Source: Microterricola viridarii (lineage in GTDB: Bacteria; Actinomycetota; Actinomycetes; Actinomycetales; Microbacteriaceae). Taken from it: DNA of 64,000 bases. The stretch is from assembly GCF_900104895.1 (NCBI RefSeq), contig NZ_LT629742.1, forward strand, positions 3,596,001-3,660,000, read 5' to 3'. Shown piece after piece: positions 9,365-18,858 of the stretch. The translations under genes were made by a program, and so were the position numbers. The notes beneath the pieces were generated by a model. The model did not search any database. It worked only from the letters and a program-made list of their open reading frames with translations, and had not been told where the DNA came from. Numbering within the stretch: the stretch's first letter is position 1; each line of letters begins with the position of its first letter.

Positions 9365-10057
9365 TCAGTCTCCCTTCCGTCTCGCGCCGACGGTTCCGAC
9401 GCCGCCCTCGCGCTCTCGGCGGTCCGCACGGATGCCGTCGGCCTCGTCCTTCGCGCCGATCGCCAGCACGATGCGCTCCTCCGTGCCGAGCACGTCACGC
9501 CGGATCCTGTCGATGTCCTCCGGGGTGCGCGTGCCGAGGGCGTGGATGTAGAGGATCGCATTCTCCCGGTCGGCGTCGATCACCACGGTGCCGGGAACGA
9601 GCGAGATCGAGACCGCGGTCAGGGTGATGACGAGGTCGCTGCGCGTGTGCAGCTTGATCGCGAGGATCGAGTTGATCGGGTGGTACCGCGGGTTGATCGC
9701 CAGCCAGGCCACGTGCAGCGAGGCGAAGGTGATGTCGGAGATCATCCGCCCGACGAAGATCAGCAGCCGCCACGGGTTCAGCCGCCCGCTCAGCGCGATC
9801 GGCGGCAGGTAGAACACGCGGGTGACGAACAGCGCCAGCAGCACGCCGGTCACGACGCTCATCACCGTGATCTCCTCCCAGAGCAGCAGCCAGAGCGCGA
9901 CCAGGATGACGAGCAGGGGGAACTGGCGCCAGAGGTTCTGCCGGTGTGTCTGCTCCGTCTCCGGGAAGGCCGGCCCGCTGGGCACACGGCTGGTCGGGAT
10001 GACGCCGCCGCGCATGGGGGCCGGGTTCGACGGGTTCTCGTTCTGCGCCTCGGTCAC
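9365..10057 (-). CDS. mrpE: Mrp antiporter subunit E
   Basis: 230 residues. LNPWRLLIFVGRMISDITFASLHVAW and LVITLTAVSISLVPGTVVID match the MnhE/MrpE family. The N-terminal 40 residues are a hydrophilic extension and the C-terminal 40 residues are charged (Arg/Glu-rich), so the protein is longer than the usual 160-residue subunit. Its ATG overlaps the mrpD stop by four bases, so translation is coupled. Confidence 0.92.
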   Translation of the reverse strand: MTEAQNENPSNPAPMRGGVIPTSRVPSGPAFPETEQTHRQNLWRQFPLLVILVALWLLLWEEITVMSVVTGVLLALFVTRVFYLPPIALSGRLNPWRLLIFVGRMISDITFASLHVAWLAINPRYHPINSILAIKLHTRSDLVITLTAVSISLVPGTVVIDADRENAILYIHALGTRTPEDIDRIRRDVLGTEERIVLAIGAKDEADGIRADRREREGGVGTVGARRKGD

Positions 10058-11622
10058 TGCACACCCCCCGGGAAGACGGTGTCGATGTAGAAGGCCGGGG
10101 TCTTCAGGTCTTCTGCGGCCCGCTCGGCAATGCCGAACAGCGGTCCGGCGAACACCGTGAGCGCCACGGTCAGCGCGACCATGCCGGTTGTCACGGCGAG
10201 CATCGTGGCCGGCACCGTGCGGGTCTTGACAGCCACCGAGGCATCCGGGGCCTCCGGGGCCTCCTGCAACGACTCGATCAGCACCGACTCGTAGCCCTTG
10301 AGCTCGCCCTTGCCGCGCCAGAAGGCCATGTTCCAGAACCGGGTGAGCGCGTACAGGGTGAGCAGGGAGGTGATCGCACCGGCAGCGATCCCGATCCAGA
10401 CGAGCGGGCTGGGCGCCGCGGCGCCGGCCATGAACAGGCCGACCTTGCCGATGAAACCAGAGAAGGGCGGGATGCCGCCGAGGTTCAGCGCCGGGATGAA
10501 GAAGAGGATCGCGACGAGCGGCGAGGCCTTGAGCAGGCCGGCCAGCCGGTTGATGGAGGTGGCGCCGCCGGTGCGCTCGATGAGTCCGGTGGTGAGGAAC
10601 AGCGTCGTCTGCACGGTGATGTGGTGCACGACGTAGTAGATGGTCGCGGCCAGGCCCAGCGTGGTGGCCAGCCCGATGCCGAACAGCATGTAGCCGATGT
10701 GGCTGACCAGGGTGAACGAGAGCAGTCGTTTGATGTCGGCCTGGGCGAGCGCGCCGAGGATGCCGACGATCATCGTCAGGCTGCCGATCACCAGGAACAG
10801 CGCGCTTAGATCGTGCCCCGCGAAGAGCACCGTCTCGGTGCGGATCAGGGCGTAGACGCCCACCTTGGTGAGCAGGCCGGCGAACACGGCGGTCACCGGC
10901 GCAGGCGCCGTCGGGTAGGAGTCCGGCAGCCAGAAGGAGAGCGGGAACACCGCGGCCTTGATGCCGAAGCCGATCAGCAGCAGCACGTGCAGCACCAGTT
11001 GCACGTCGGCCGGGAGCTCGCCGAGCCGCACGGAGAGCTGGGCCATGTTGACCGTTCCCGTCGCGCCGTAGATCAGCGCGATCGAGGCCAGGAAGAACAG
11101 CGAGCTCACCAGGCTGACGATGATGTAGGTGACGCCGGCGCGGATCCGCTCACCGGTGCCGCCGAGGGTGAGCAGCACGTAGCTCGACGCGAGCAGCACC
11201 TCGAAGCCGACGTAGAGGTTGAACAGGTCGCCGGCGATGAAGGTGGTGAAGACGCCGGCAGAGAGGATGAGGTAGCTGGGGTGGAAGATCGACACCGGCG
11301 TCTCGCGGTGGCGGTCGGCGACCCCCTGGCCGATGGAGTAGATGAGCACGCCGAGCAGCATGATCGCCGAGATCAGCAGCATGATGGCCGAGAGCCTGTC
11401 CACCACGAGGGCGATGCCCCAGGGCGCCGCCCAGCCGCCGACGGCGACGACCGCCGGGCCGTTCTGGTCGATGAGGGCGATCTGCACGGCGCTGATCGCG
11501 ACGGTGGCGGTGAGCGCGGTGCTGCTGATGGCCACCTGCAGGCGCGGCTGGCGCCCGAAGATGACGGTGAGTGCGGCCGCGATCAGGGGGATCAGGACCA
11601 TGAGCGGAATGAGCTCTGGCAT
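10054..11622 (-). CDS. mrpD: Mrp antiporter subunit D (proton-translocating, NuoM/N-like)
   Basis: 522 residues with about 14 membrane helices. FEVLLASSYVLL near residue 140 carries the key conserved Glu and the KAAVFPLSFWLPDSYPTAPAPVTAVFAGLLTKVGVYAL block (about 225-262) has the essential lysines of this proton-channel family. The C-terminal part has a soluble loop (ESLQEAPEAPDASVAVK). Start overlaps the mrpC stop by one base (TGATG). Homologous to complex I antiporter-like subunits. Confidence 0.95.
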   Translation of the reverse strand: MPELIPLMVLIPLIAAALTVIFGRQPRLQVAISSTALTATVAISAVQIALIDQNGPAVVAVGGWAAPWGIALVVDRLSAIMLLISAIMLLGVLIYSIGQGVADRHRETPVSIFHPSYLILSAGVFTTFIAGDLFNLYVGFEVLLASSYVLLTLGGTGERIRAGVTYIIVSLVSSLFFLASIALIYGATGTVNMAQLSVRLGELPADVQLVLHVLLLIGFGIKAAVFPLSFWLPDSYPTAPAPVTAVFAGLLTKVGVYALIRTETVLFAGHDLSALFLVIGSLTMIVGILGALAQADIKRLLSFTLVSHIGYMLFGIGLATTLGLAATIYYVVHHITVQTTLFLTTGLIERTGGATSINRLAGLLKASPLVAILFFIPALNLGGIPPFSGFIGKVGLFMAGAAAPSPLVWIGIAAGAITSLLTLYALTRFWNMAFWRGKGELKGYESVLIESLQEAPEAPDASVAVKTRTVPATMLAVTTGMVALTVALTVFAGPLFGIAERAAEDLKTPAFYIDTVFPGGVQ

Positions 11623-12245
11623 CAGCTGCTCCCGTCTCGCGGTGAAGTGTCGTCTGTCCCGTCGCGCCCGGCCTGCTCGCTGCGCTGCACCTCGATCGGG
11701 GAGGTGTCCGTCGGGGCATCGAGCGCGGTGAGCTCGGCGAGCAGCTCTGCGGCATCCGTGTCGGCGTCCCGTGCGGTGTCGTCGACGTCGCCCGTCGCGT
11801 CGAGGTGCTCGTCACTGGCGTCGAGGATGGCGTGGATGGCAGTGTCGTCGTCCTCGGAGCGGCGCAGCTCCGCGGCGGAGGCCAGCGCGTCCTCGAGGTC
11901 TTGCTCTTCGTCGTCGATGAGGTCGCCCTTGGCGCCCAGCTGGGCGAGCCACCAGGAGCGGTAGATGAGGGCGAGCATGAAGGCGGTGATGCCGAGGTTG
12001 ATCACGATGGCGGTGAGGATCAGGGCCTGCGGCAGCGGATCGGAGATGTCGGCGGCATCCACGCCGTCGTTCATGATCGGGCCGAGGCCCGGCCGCCCGC
12101 TCATCAGGAACAACAGGATGTTGGTGGCGTTGCCGACCAGCAGGAAGCCGATCAGCACGCGGGTGAGGCTGCGCTCGAGCATGACGTAGACACCGGAGGC
12201 GTACATCACGGCCATCAACAGGATGAGGGTCATCGAGGCGTTCAT
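11622..12245 (-). CDS. mrpC: Mrp antiporter subunit C with long acidic tail
   Basis: 207 residues. The first 115 are a NuoK-like three-helix protein; LIGFLLVGNATNILLFLMSG and DPLPQALILTAIVINLGITAFMLAL are MnhC signatures. The remaining 90 residues are a strongly acidic soluble tail rich in Asp, Glu, Ala and Thr, about doubling the usual length of this subunit. The tail is in frame with good coding character, so it is probably real; it could face the cytoplasm and interact with cations or another protein. ATG overlaps the mrpA stop by four bases. Confidence 0.93.
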   Translation of the reverse strand: MNASMTLILLMAVMYASGVYVMLERSLTRVLIGFLLVGNATNILLFLMSGRPGLGPIMNDGVDAADISDPLPQALILTAIVINLGITAFMLALIYRSWWLAQLGAKGDLIDDEEQDLEDALASAAELRRSEDDDTAIHAILDASDEHLDATGDVDDTARDADTDAAELLAELTALDAPTDTSPIEVQRSEQAGRDGTDDTSPRDGSS

Positions 12246-15175
12246 CGGGAGCCCCCCTCTGCCGGATTCGGCTTGGCCGGGTTGGTGTCTGAGGTGCTCG
12301 GCCGCGCGTACTCCGCGTCTTCCTCGTCGTCCTCCTGGTCTTCCTGCTGCCGGTCAACCTCGCTGCCGAGGCTGCGCAGGATGTCGAGCACGAGTCCGAA
12401 GACCACCAGGTAGACGCCGATGTCGAAGAGTGTCGAGGTGCCGATCGAGATCTCGCCGAGCACCGGGATACTCGCCTCGAACCACGAGGACTCCAGCACC
12501 TGCAGCCCGAAGAACATCGAGCTGAGCGCGGTTCCGACGGCCAGCAGCAGACCCGTTCCGAGCAGCTTGCCTGCGTCGATGGGCACGGCCTCTGCCAGCT
12601 CGTAGCGGCCGCCGGCGAGGTAGCGTGCCACCAGCGCGAGACCGGCCAGCAGCCCACCCGCGAAGCCGCCGCCCGGCTGGTTGTGCCCGACGAAGAGCAG
12701 GTAGATCGAGACGATGATGGCCGGGTGGAAGAGCAACCGAACGAGCACCTCGATGATGATCGAGCGGTTCTGCGGCGAGAGCGTGCGGCCGGCCAGGAGC
12801 CAGGTCTGGCGGGAGACGGCGCTGCTGTTGAGCACGGGGCGGTTGCGTCGCTCGCCGCCGCCCTCCATACGCTCGACGGGCGCGGCCCGACCCGAGATGA
12901 AGACGAGGCTGGCGACGCCGGTCGCGACGGCGACGAGCACCGCGATCTCGCCCATGGTGTCCCAGGCGCGGATGTCGACGAGCATGACGTTGACGATGTT
13001 CTTGCCGTGCGCCTCCGCGGCCAGCGCGGGCAGCTCGGCCGAGATGGATGCCGCCTCGCGGGCGCCGAGGGCAATCACCGCGATAACGGCCATGACGGTG
13101 CCGGCGAGGATGCCGAGAACCGCGCGGAGGCCCTTCCGCACGGCCTTGTTGCGGGCCGCGATCTGCTGCGGGAGGCGGCGAAGCACGAGCACGAAGACGA
13201 CGACGGTGAGCGTCTCGACGAGCGCCTGGGTGAGAGCGAGGTCGGGGGCGCCGCCCATCGCGAAGAGCAGCACGAGGCCGTAGCCGGTGACCCCGACCAG
13301 CAGCACTGCGGTCATCCGGTGGCCGGCGATGGCGGCGCCGATCGCGGCCATGCCCATGACGAGGGCGATGAACGGCTGGACGGCGTAGTCCCAGGGCACG
13401 ACGCCCTCCGGCCACGAGCGGTTGAGGGCGGCGGAGAGACCCAGGCCGAGCACGAACACGCCGATGATCACGGCCAGGTAGGCCGGCAGGCCGCCGCGCT
13501 GGATGCGCGTGGTCAGCGCGGCCGCGAAGCGGTCCAAGGCGCGCATGAACTGCACGTACTCCCGCCCGGCGTCCAGGGCCTGCGGCAGCTTGGCCTGCAA
13601 CCGGCCGACCTGGCGGCGACGCAGCATCAAGACGAAGCCGAGCAGCAGCACGCCGGCGGAGATGGCCAGCGCGGGCTCGAAGCCGTGCCAGAGGGCGAGA
13701 TGCTGCTCGTGCGGGCCGGGCAGGGTGTCTGCGTACGGCGCCACCAGGGCGTCGACCGTGCCGGCGGCGACACCGCCGCCGATCGTGGCGATCGAGAGCA
13801 CGAGCGGGGCCGTCAGGATGCCGAACCCGGTGTTGTGCAGCTGGATGGCGCCGACGTCCGCCTTGGTCGAGAACGCGCCCCAGATGAAGCGCAGGCTGTA
13901 CGCGACGGTGAGGACGGAGCCCAGCACGACGCCGATGAGGGCGAACCAGGCCCAGAACTCGCTCTGTCCGGCTCCGCCCGAGGTGGCCTCGAGGAGGGAC
14001 GCGAAGACGCTCTCCTTGGCGACGAAGCCGAGCAGTGGTGGAAGGCCGGCCATCGACGCGACGGCGATCGACGCGATCACGGCCAGCACGGGCATCCGCC
14101 GGCCCAGGCCGGAGAGCTTGCGCCAGTCCCGGGTGCCGGTCGCGTGGTCGATGATGCCGACGACGAGGAAGAGCGTCGCCTTGTAGAGGGCGTGCGCGAG
14201 CAGCAGCGCGGCGCCGGCCAGGGCGGCGTCCCTCGTGCCGAAGCCGAGCATGATGGTGAGGAAGCCGAGCTGGCTGACTGTGCCGTAGGCGAGGATCAGC
14301 TTGAGGTCGTACTGGCGCATGGCACGCCAGCCGCCGACGAGCATCGTGAGCACGCCGATCGTGACAAGGAGCGGTTGCCAGAGCGGCTGATCCGCGTAGC
14401 CGGGGGCGAAGCGGGCGATGATGTAGATGCCCGCCTTCACCATTGCGGCGGCGTGCAGATAGGCGCTGACCGGGGTCGGTGCGGCCATGGCGGCCGGCAG
14501 CCAGAAGTGGAACGGCACGAGTGCGCTCTTGCTGAGCGCGCCGAGGAGCACCAGCACGATCGCCACCTGGCCGAGAGTGCCGCCGACCGGGTTGGCGACG
14601 ATCTCGGTGATCGACGTCGTGCCGCTGGCCATGACGAGCATCACAATGCCCACGAGCATGGCCAGGCCACCGAAGGTGGTGACGGTCAGCGCCTGGAGCG
14701 CCGCACCACGGCTGGACTTGCGGCCGGTGTTGTGCCCGATGAGCAGGTATGACAGAACGCTCGTGGCCTCCCAGAACACGAACATGACGATTACGTCGTC
14801 GCTCGTGACCAGGCCGTACATCACGCCGGCGAAGGCCAGCAGGAGGGCGGCAAAGCGCCCGAGGCCGGGCTCGTCGTCGCTGAAGTACCGGGCGCAGTAG
14901 GCGAGCACGAGCGCACCGACGCCGGTGACGATCAGGGCGAGCAGCAGCGCGAGCGGATCCATCCGGAAGCTGAGCTCAATGCCAAGCTGGGGAATCCATG
15001 GGAATGTCTCGGTGACCGGTGTGCCGTCCAGGACACCGGGTGCCTGGGCAAGGGTGACCCCGAACAGCGCCGCGGGGGCGAGGGCGATCAGCCAGAACAC
15101 GCGCGCCTTCAGCCACCGCGTCAGCAGGGGGGTGGCGATGGCCAGGATTCCGACCGCCACAAGAGAGAAGATCAT
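12242..15175 (-). CDS. mrpA: Mrp antiporter subunit A fused to subunit B
   Basis: 977 residues. The N-terminal 700 residues are the NuoL-like MrpA: FVFWEATSVLSYLLIG near 130 and KSALVPFHFWLPAAMAAPTPVSAYLHAAAMVKAG near 220 are its proton-channel motifs. Residues about 800-935 are an MrpB domain (LFHPAIIVSIYLLFVGHNQPGGGFAGGLLAGLAL), so A and B are one polypeptide, as in many actinobacteria and proteobacteria. An acidic tail of 50 residues follows. Start ATG at 15175 has AGGGGAGA at good spacing. First gene of mrpABCDEFG, every junction overlapping or one base apart. Confidence 0.95.
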   Translation of the reverse strand: MIFSLVAVGILAIATPLLTRWLKARVFWLIALAPAALFGVTLAQAPGVLDGTPVTETFPWIPQLGIELSFRMDPLALLLALIVTGVGALVLAYCARYFSDDEPGLGRFAALLLAFAGVMYGLVTSDDVIVMFVFWEATSVLSYLLIGHNTGRKSSRGAALQALTVTTFGGLAMLVGIVMLVMASGTTSITEIVANPVGGTLGQVAIVLVLLGALSKSALVPFHFWLPAAMAAPTPVSAYLHAAAMVKAGIYIIARFAPGYADQPLWQPLLVTIGVLTMLVGGWRAMRQYDLKLILAYGTVSQLGFLTIMLGFGTRDAALAGAALLLAHALYKATLFLVVGIIDHATGTRDWRKLSGLGRRMPVLAVIASIAVASMAGLPPLLGFVAKESVFASLLEATSGGAGQSEFWAWFALIGVVLGSVLTVAYSLRFIWGAFSTKADVGAIQLHNTGFGILTAPLVLSIATIGGGVAAGTVDALVAPYADTLPGPHEQHLALWHGFEPALAISAGVLLLGFVLMLRRRQVGRLQAKLPQALDAGREYVQFMRALDRFAAALTTRIQRGGLPAYLAVIIGVFVLGLGLSAALNRSWPEGVVPWDYAVQPFIALVMGMAAIGAAIAGHRMTAVLLVGVTGYGLVLLFAMGGAPDLALTQALVETLTVVVFVLVLRRLPQQIAARNKAVRKGLRAVLGILAGTVMAVIAVIALGAREAASISAELPALAAEAHGKNIVNVMLVDIRAWDTMGEIAVLVAVATGVASLVFISGRAAPVERMEGGGERRNRPVLNSSAVSRQTWLLAGRTLSPQNRSIIIEVLVRLLFHPAIIVSIYLLFVGHNQPGGGFAGGLLAGLALVARYLAGGRYELAEAVPIDAGKLLGTGLLLAVGTALSSMFFGLQVLESSWFEASIPVLGEISIGTSTLFDIGVYLVVFGLVLDILRSLGSEVDRQQEDQEDDEEDAEYARPSTSDTNPAKPNPAEGGSR

Positions 15176-15349
15176 CAATCTCCCCTGCCTGGTCGCGGTT
15201 TCGTCAAGAATACCAAGCCTCGGCAGTGCTGTTTTGCAGAGGCTTCGCAGCATCCTTCCTGCGGCGACTCAGGGTGCGATCCGGGACATCCCCCATTTGC
15301 GGGGCACCCCGGCGCGGCTAAGCTCGCTGGACCGATGAGAGGGGGCCTC

Positions 15350-15547
15350 ATGACCGCGATCGACAGCAACGAAATCGTCTCGACAATTGATCCCGCCGGA
15401 TGCAACTGCGACGACTGCCTGCGCGGCGTCAGCGTGCCGTTGCACCGGGCGGATGCCAGCCAGCTGAACGCCCTGCTGGACGGCCACCTCGCGAACGCGA
15501 CCGGCCTCGACTTCAGCGACATCGAGGCCGTGCTCGACACCCTCTGA
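15350..15547 (+). CDS. Small hypothetical protein with CxCxxC motif
   Basis: 65 residues. The notable feature is GCNCDDCLRGV near residue 18, a CxCxxC cluster that might bind a metal, followed by an acidic amphipathic C-terminal half. ATG at 15350 has GAGAGGGGG five bases upstream; an ATG at 15335 is a weaker alternative. It is a single gene between mrpA (divergent) and a long hairpin. I do not recognise the family. Confidence 0.6.
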   Translation: MTAIDSNEIVSTIDPAGCNCDDCLRGVSVPLHRADASQLNALLDGHLANATGLDFSDIEAVLDTL

Positions 15548-15554
15548 GACACAG

Positions 15555-15624
15555 CCGGTACTGCACATATGGTCATTTCCGGGGCTGTTTCGCGCCCCGA
15601 AAATGACCATATGTGCAGTACCGG
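15555..15624. terminator. Very long near-perfect hairpin between convergent genes
   Basis: Two 31-base arms (15555-15585 and 15594-15624) that pair with a single mismatch, joined by an eight-base loop TGTTTCGC. The arm contains CACATATGGTCATTT. It lies exactly between the stops of two convergent genes, so it probably works as a two-way transcription terminator, but the length far exceeds a usual terminator and may mark a repeat element. Confidence 0.85.
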
Positions 15625-15639
15625 TGACGGGGTCGCGGG

Positions 15640-16152
15640 CTAGGGGGTGCGGTTCTCGGCGCCGACCATCCAGGCGTACTGCTCGATCTTCTCGATGATG
15701 GCGTGCAGGATGTCGGCGCTCGTCGGGTCGGCGGCATCCACCACGTCGTGCACGGCACGGGCCGTGCCGGCCACCGTGTGCAGCCGCGCCGTGATCAGGT
15801 CGACGGTCTCGGCGGTGTCGGTCTCCCCCGCCGGGTAGGCCGGCATCGTCGTCGTCGCCGCGATCGTGTCGCTGCGCCCGTCCGGCACGGCGTGCAGGGC
15901 GCGCATCCGCTCGGCCACGACATCGGAGAAGCCGCGGGCCGCCTTGATGATCTCGTCGAGTTGCAGGTGCAGGTCGCGGAAGTTGTGCCCGATGACGTTC
16001 CAGTGGGCTTGCTTGCCTTGCAGCTGCAGCTCGAGCAGTTCGACGAGCACCTGCTGCAGGGCATCGCTGAGCTTCTTCGACGCGGTGAAAACCTCGGTTT
16101 CCGTCTGCGTGCGCGAGCTCTTCCGCGTCCCGCGCTCCAAAGTGTCGGTCAT
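15640..16152 (-). CDS. dps: Dps-family ferritin-like DNA-protection protein
   Basis: 170 residues. KQAHWNVIGHNFRDLHLQLDEI (about 47-68) holds the Dps ferroxidase His and Asp residues shared between subunits, and DPTSADILHAIIEKIEQYAWMVGAENRTP closes the four-helix bundle. Dodecameric Dps proteins store iron, consume peroxide and often bind DNA. The N-terminal 20 residues are basic and Thr/Arg-rich (RGTRKSSRTQTET), a possible DNA-binding tail. A second Dps is at 41978-42505. Single gene, convergent with the small CxCxxC gene. Confidence 0.92.
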   Translation of the reverse strand: MTDTLERGTRKSSRTQTETEVFTASKKLSDALQQVLVELLELQLQGKQAHWNVIGHNFRDLHLQLDEIIKAARGFSDVVAERMRALHAVPDGRSDTIAATTTMPAYPAGETDTAETVDLITARLHTVAGTARAVHDVVDAADPTSADILHAIIEKIEQYAWMVGAENRTP

Positions 16153-16471
16153 GGCGTGCTTCCTCTCGGTTGCCGCCCGGCCGGAGAGTGCGCTGCTCGT
16201 GGGGGCAGTACCCGACCGGTGCGCTTCTTCGAGGCTAACCCCGCACGCCTCGCCTGCACAGGGCCGTCGGAGATACTCGGACCGCGCGCCCAGCCGCGGG
16301 GTCGTGGGCGGGGGTCTCAGGCGCAGTGGTTCGACGGTCAGAACGGCGGAGCTTCGGGGAAAGCGCTTGGCGGATCCGGCGGCGCTTTCCCGCTGGTTGA
16401 GCCTGCCGGCGCCATCGGAGGCCGGCGCGGGGTGATCGTCGCGGGTTGGCTCCGGGGCTTCGCTCGTTCCT

Positions 16472-16517
16472 GCTCAGCCGACGTGGGGAAGGGCGCTCAG
16501 CCGACGTGGGGACGGGC
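16472..16517. repeat. Tandem 23-base direct repeat
   Basis: Two adjacent 23-base copies beginning GCTCAGCCGACGTGGGGA, identical except for one A/C change at the nineteenth base. No coding sense. Confidence 0.9.
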
Positions 16518-16556
16518 GGAGGAGAGCGAGGGCCGGTTGGCACTGTCGGGTCGCCG

Positions 16557-16595
16557 GGTCTCGATACGGCGCTGGCGCGCCTACTCGACCAACGG
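16557..16595. repeat. REP-like intergenic element
   Basis: GGTCTCGATACGGCGC... through ...CTACTCGACCAACGG has imperfect dyad symmetry (GGTC-TCGATA against TACTCGACC). From memory similar words are scattered between genes in Microbacteriaceae; I could not search. It is followed at once by a perfect 12-base hairpin, GCGGCCCCCTCC / GGAGGGGGCCGC (16601-16635, 11-base loop). Confidence 0.6.
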
Positions 16596-16730
16596 TGGTG
16601 GCGGCCCCCTCCGCACGTCGGCTGGAGGGGGCCGCGCCGCGACGAAGGAGCAGCGCAGCCCCCGAAGCCCTGAGCGGATCCGCCGAAACGGCCTCCCGAC
16701 GGGGTGGAAGAGTCCCGCCCGGAAACGCAG

Positions 16731-16762
16731 GAGGGGCCGGCTCCCAACGGAGCCGGCCCCTC
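16731..16762 (-). terminator. Terminator hairpin of argG
   Basis: Perfect 14-base stem GAGGGGCCGGCTCC / GGAGCCGGCCCCTC with loop CAAC, starting 22 bases beyond the argG stop on the minus strand. The trailing T-run is weak, as is common in high-GC actinobacteria. Confidence 0.82.
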
Positions 16763-16784
16763 ACAGGCGGTGTCTCTGAAGCGA

Positions 16785-18296
<1,512 letters not shown>

Positions 18297-18809
18297 TCAG
18301 CCGTTCTCGACGGCGAGCGCCCAGCGCGTGAGCACCGCGTCGAGCGCCGCCACGTCCTCCGGGCTCAGCACATCCAGCAGCCGCCGCTCGTTCGCCAGGT
18401 GCTCGGTGACCGCGCGGTCGAGGAGCTCGCGCCCGGCCTCGGTGAGGGCAATGACCCGCGCCCGACCGTCGACCGCGCTCACCCGGCGGCTGACGAGCCC
18501 ACGCTCCTCGAGCCGGTCGATCCGTTTGCTCATCGCCCCGGTGGTGACCATGGTGTGCTGTGCCAGCTCCCCCGGCGCCCGTTCGAAGGGGGCACCGGCC
18601 CGGCGCAGCGCCGCGAGCACGTCGAACTCCCCCTCGCCGAGGCCGTGCCGCTTGTACACAGCAACGATCTCTTCACTCAGGTACGCGCCCAGCCGATGGA
18701 TACGGCCGATCACCCCCATCGGCGAGGGGTCCAGCTCCGGCCGCTCCCGGCGCCACTCCTGCTGAATCTGCGCGACGCGGTCGAGCCTCTCCGGGGAATC
18801 TGCTTCCAT
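18297..18809 (-). CDS. MarR-family transcriptional regulator
   Basis: 170 residues. Winged helix motifs LGEGEFDVLAALRRAG, ELAQHTMVTTGAMSKRIDRLEERGLVSRR and the wing VDGRARVIALTEAG. It is divergent from the EamA transporter gene, 39 bases away, and the spacer contains two similar operator-like palindromes. Its own start region (GCTTCCAT) also resembles a half-site. It probably represses the transporter; the effector is unknown. Confidence 0.9.
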   Translation of the reverse strand: MEADSPERLDRVAQIQQEWRRERPELDPSPMGVIGRIHRLGAYLSEEIVAVYKRHGLGEGEFDVLAALRRAGAPFERAPGELAQHTMVTTGAMSKRIDRLEERGLVSRRVSAVDGRARVIALTEAGRELLDRAVTEHLANERRLLDVLSPEDVAALDAVLTRWALAVENG

Positions 18810-18819
18810 ACCGCCATAT

Positions 18820-18858
18820 TATCTTCCCTGGCAGCTATTATAGCTTCCATGGAAGCTA
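18820..18858. promoter_or_regulatory. Two operator copies and leaderless-type promoter for the EamA gene
   Basis: The perfect 18-base palindrome TAGCTTCCATGGAAGCTA (18841-18858) spans the EamA start codon. A second copy at 18820-18837, TATCTTCCCTGGCAGCTA, matches it at 15 of 18 bases. Between them TATTAT at 18836-18841 is a good -10 box; transcription about seven bases later would begin at or near the ATG at 18849, and there is no ribosome site, so a leaderless mRNA is likely. Repressor on the second site would block both initiation steps. Confidence 0.8.

Larger units (their letters stand above)
16153..16730. other. Repeat-rich gene-free stretch between dps and argG
   Basis: About 580 bases without a credible gene; overlapping reading frames here have no family resemblance. 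It holds an inverted repeat GGGAAAGCGC (16357-16366) / GCGCTTTCCC (16382-16391), a copy of CGCTGGTTGAGC, a 23-base tandem repeat (16472-16517), a Microbacteriaceae-style intergenic repeat (16557-16595) and a perfect 12-base hairpin (16601-16635). The dps promoter must lie at its left end. It looks like an accumulation of dispersed repeats. Confidence 0.7.

Noticed and set aside
12683-14752. 689-residue plus-strand frame opposite mrpA
   Set aside because: Composition (Glu, Asp, His, Gln-rich) and position opposite conserved helices show that it is a shadow of mrpA.
15573-15758. Small minus-strand frame crossing the long hairpin
   Set aside because: It overlaps dps in another frame and includes the palindrome; no coding signal.
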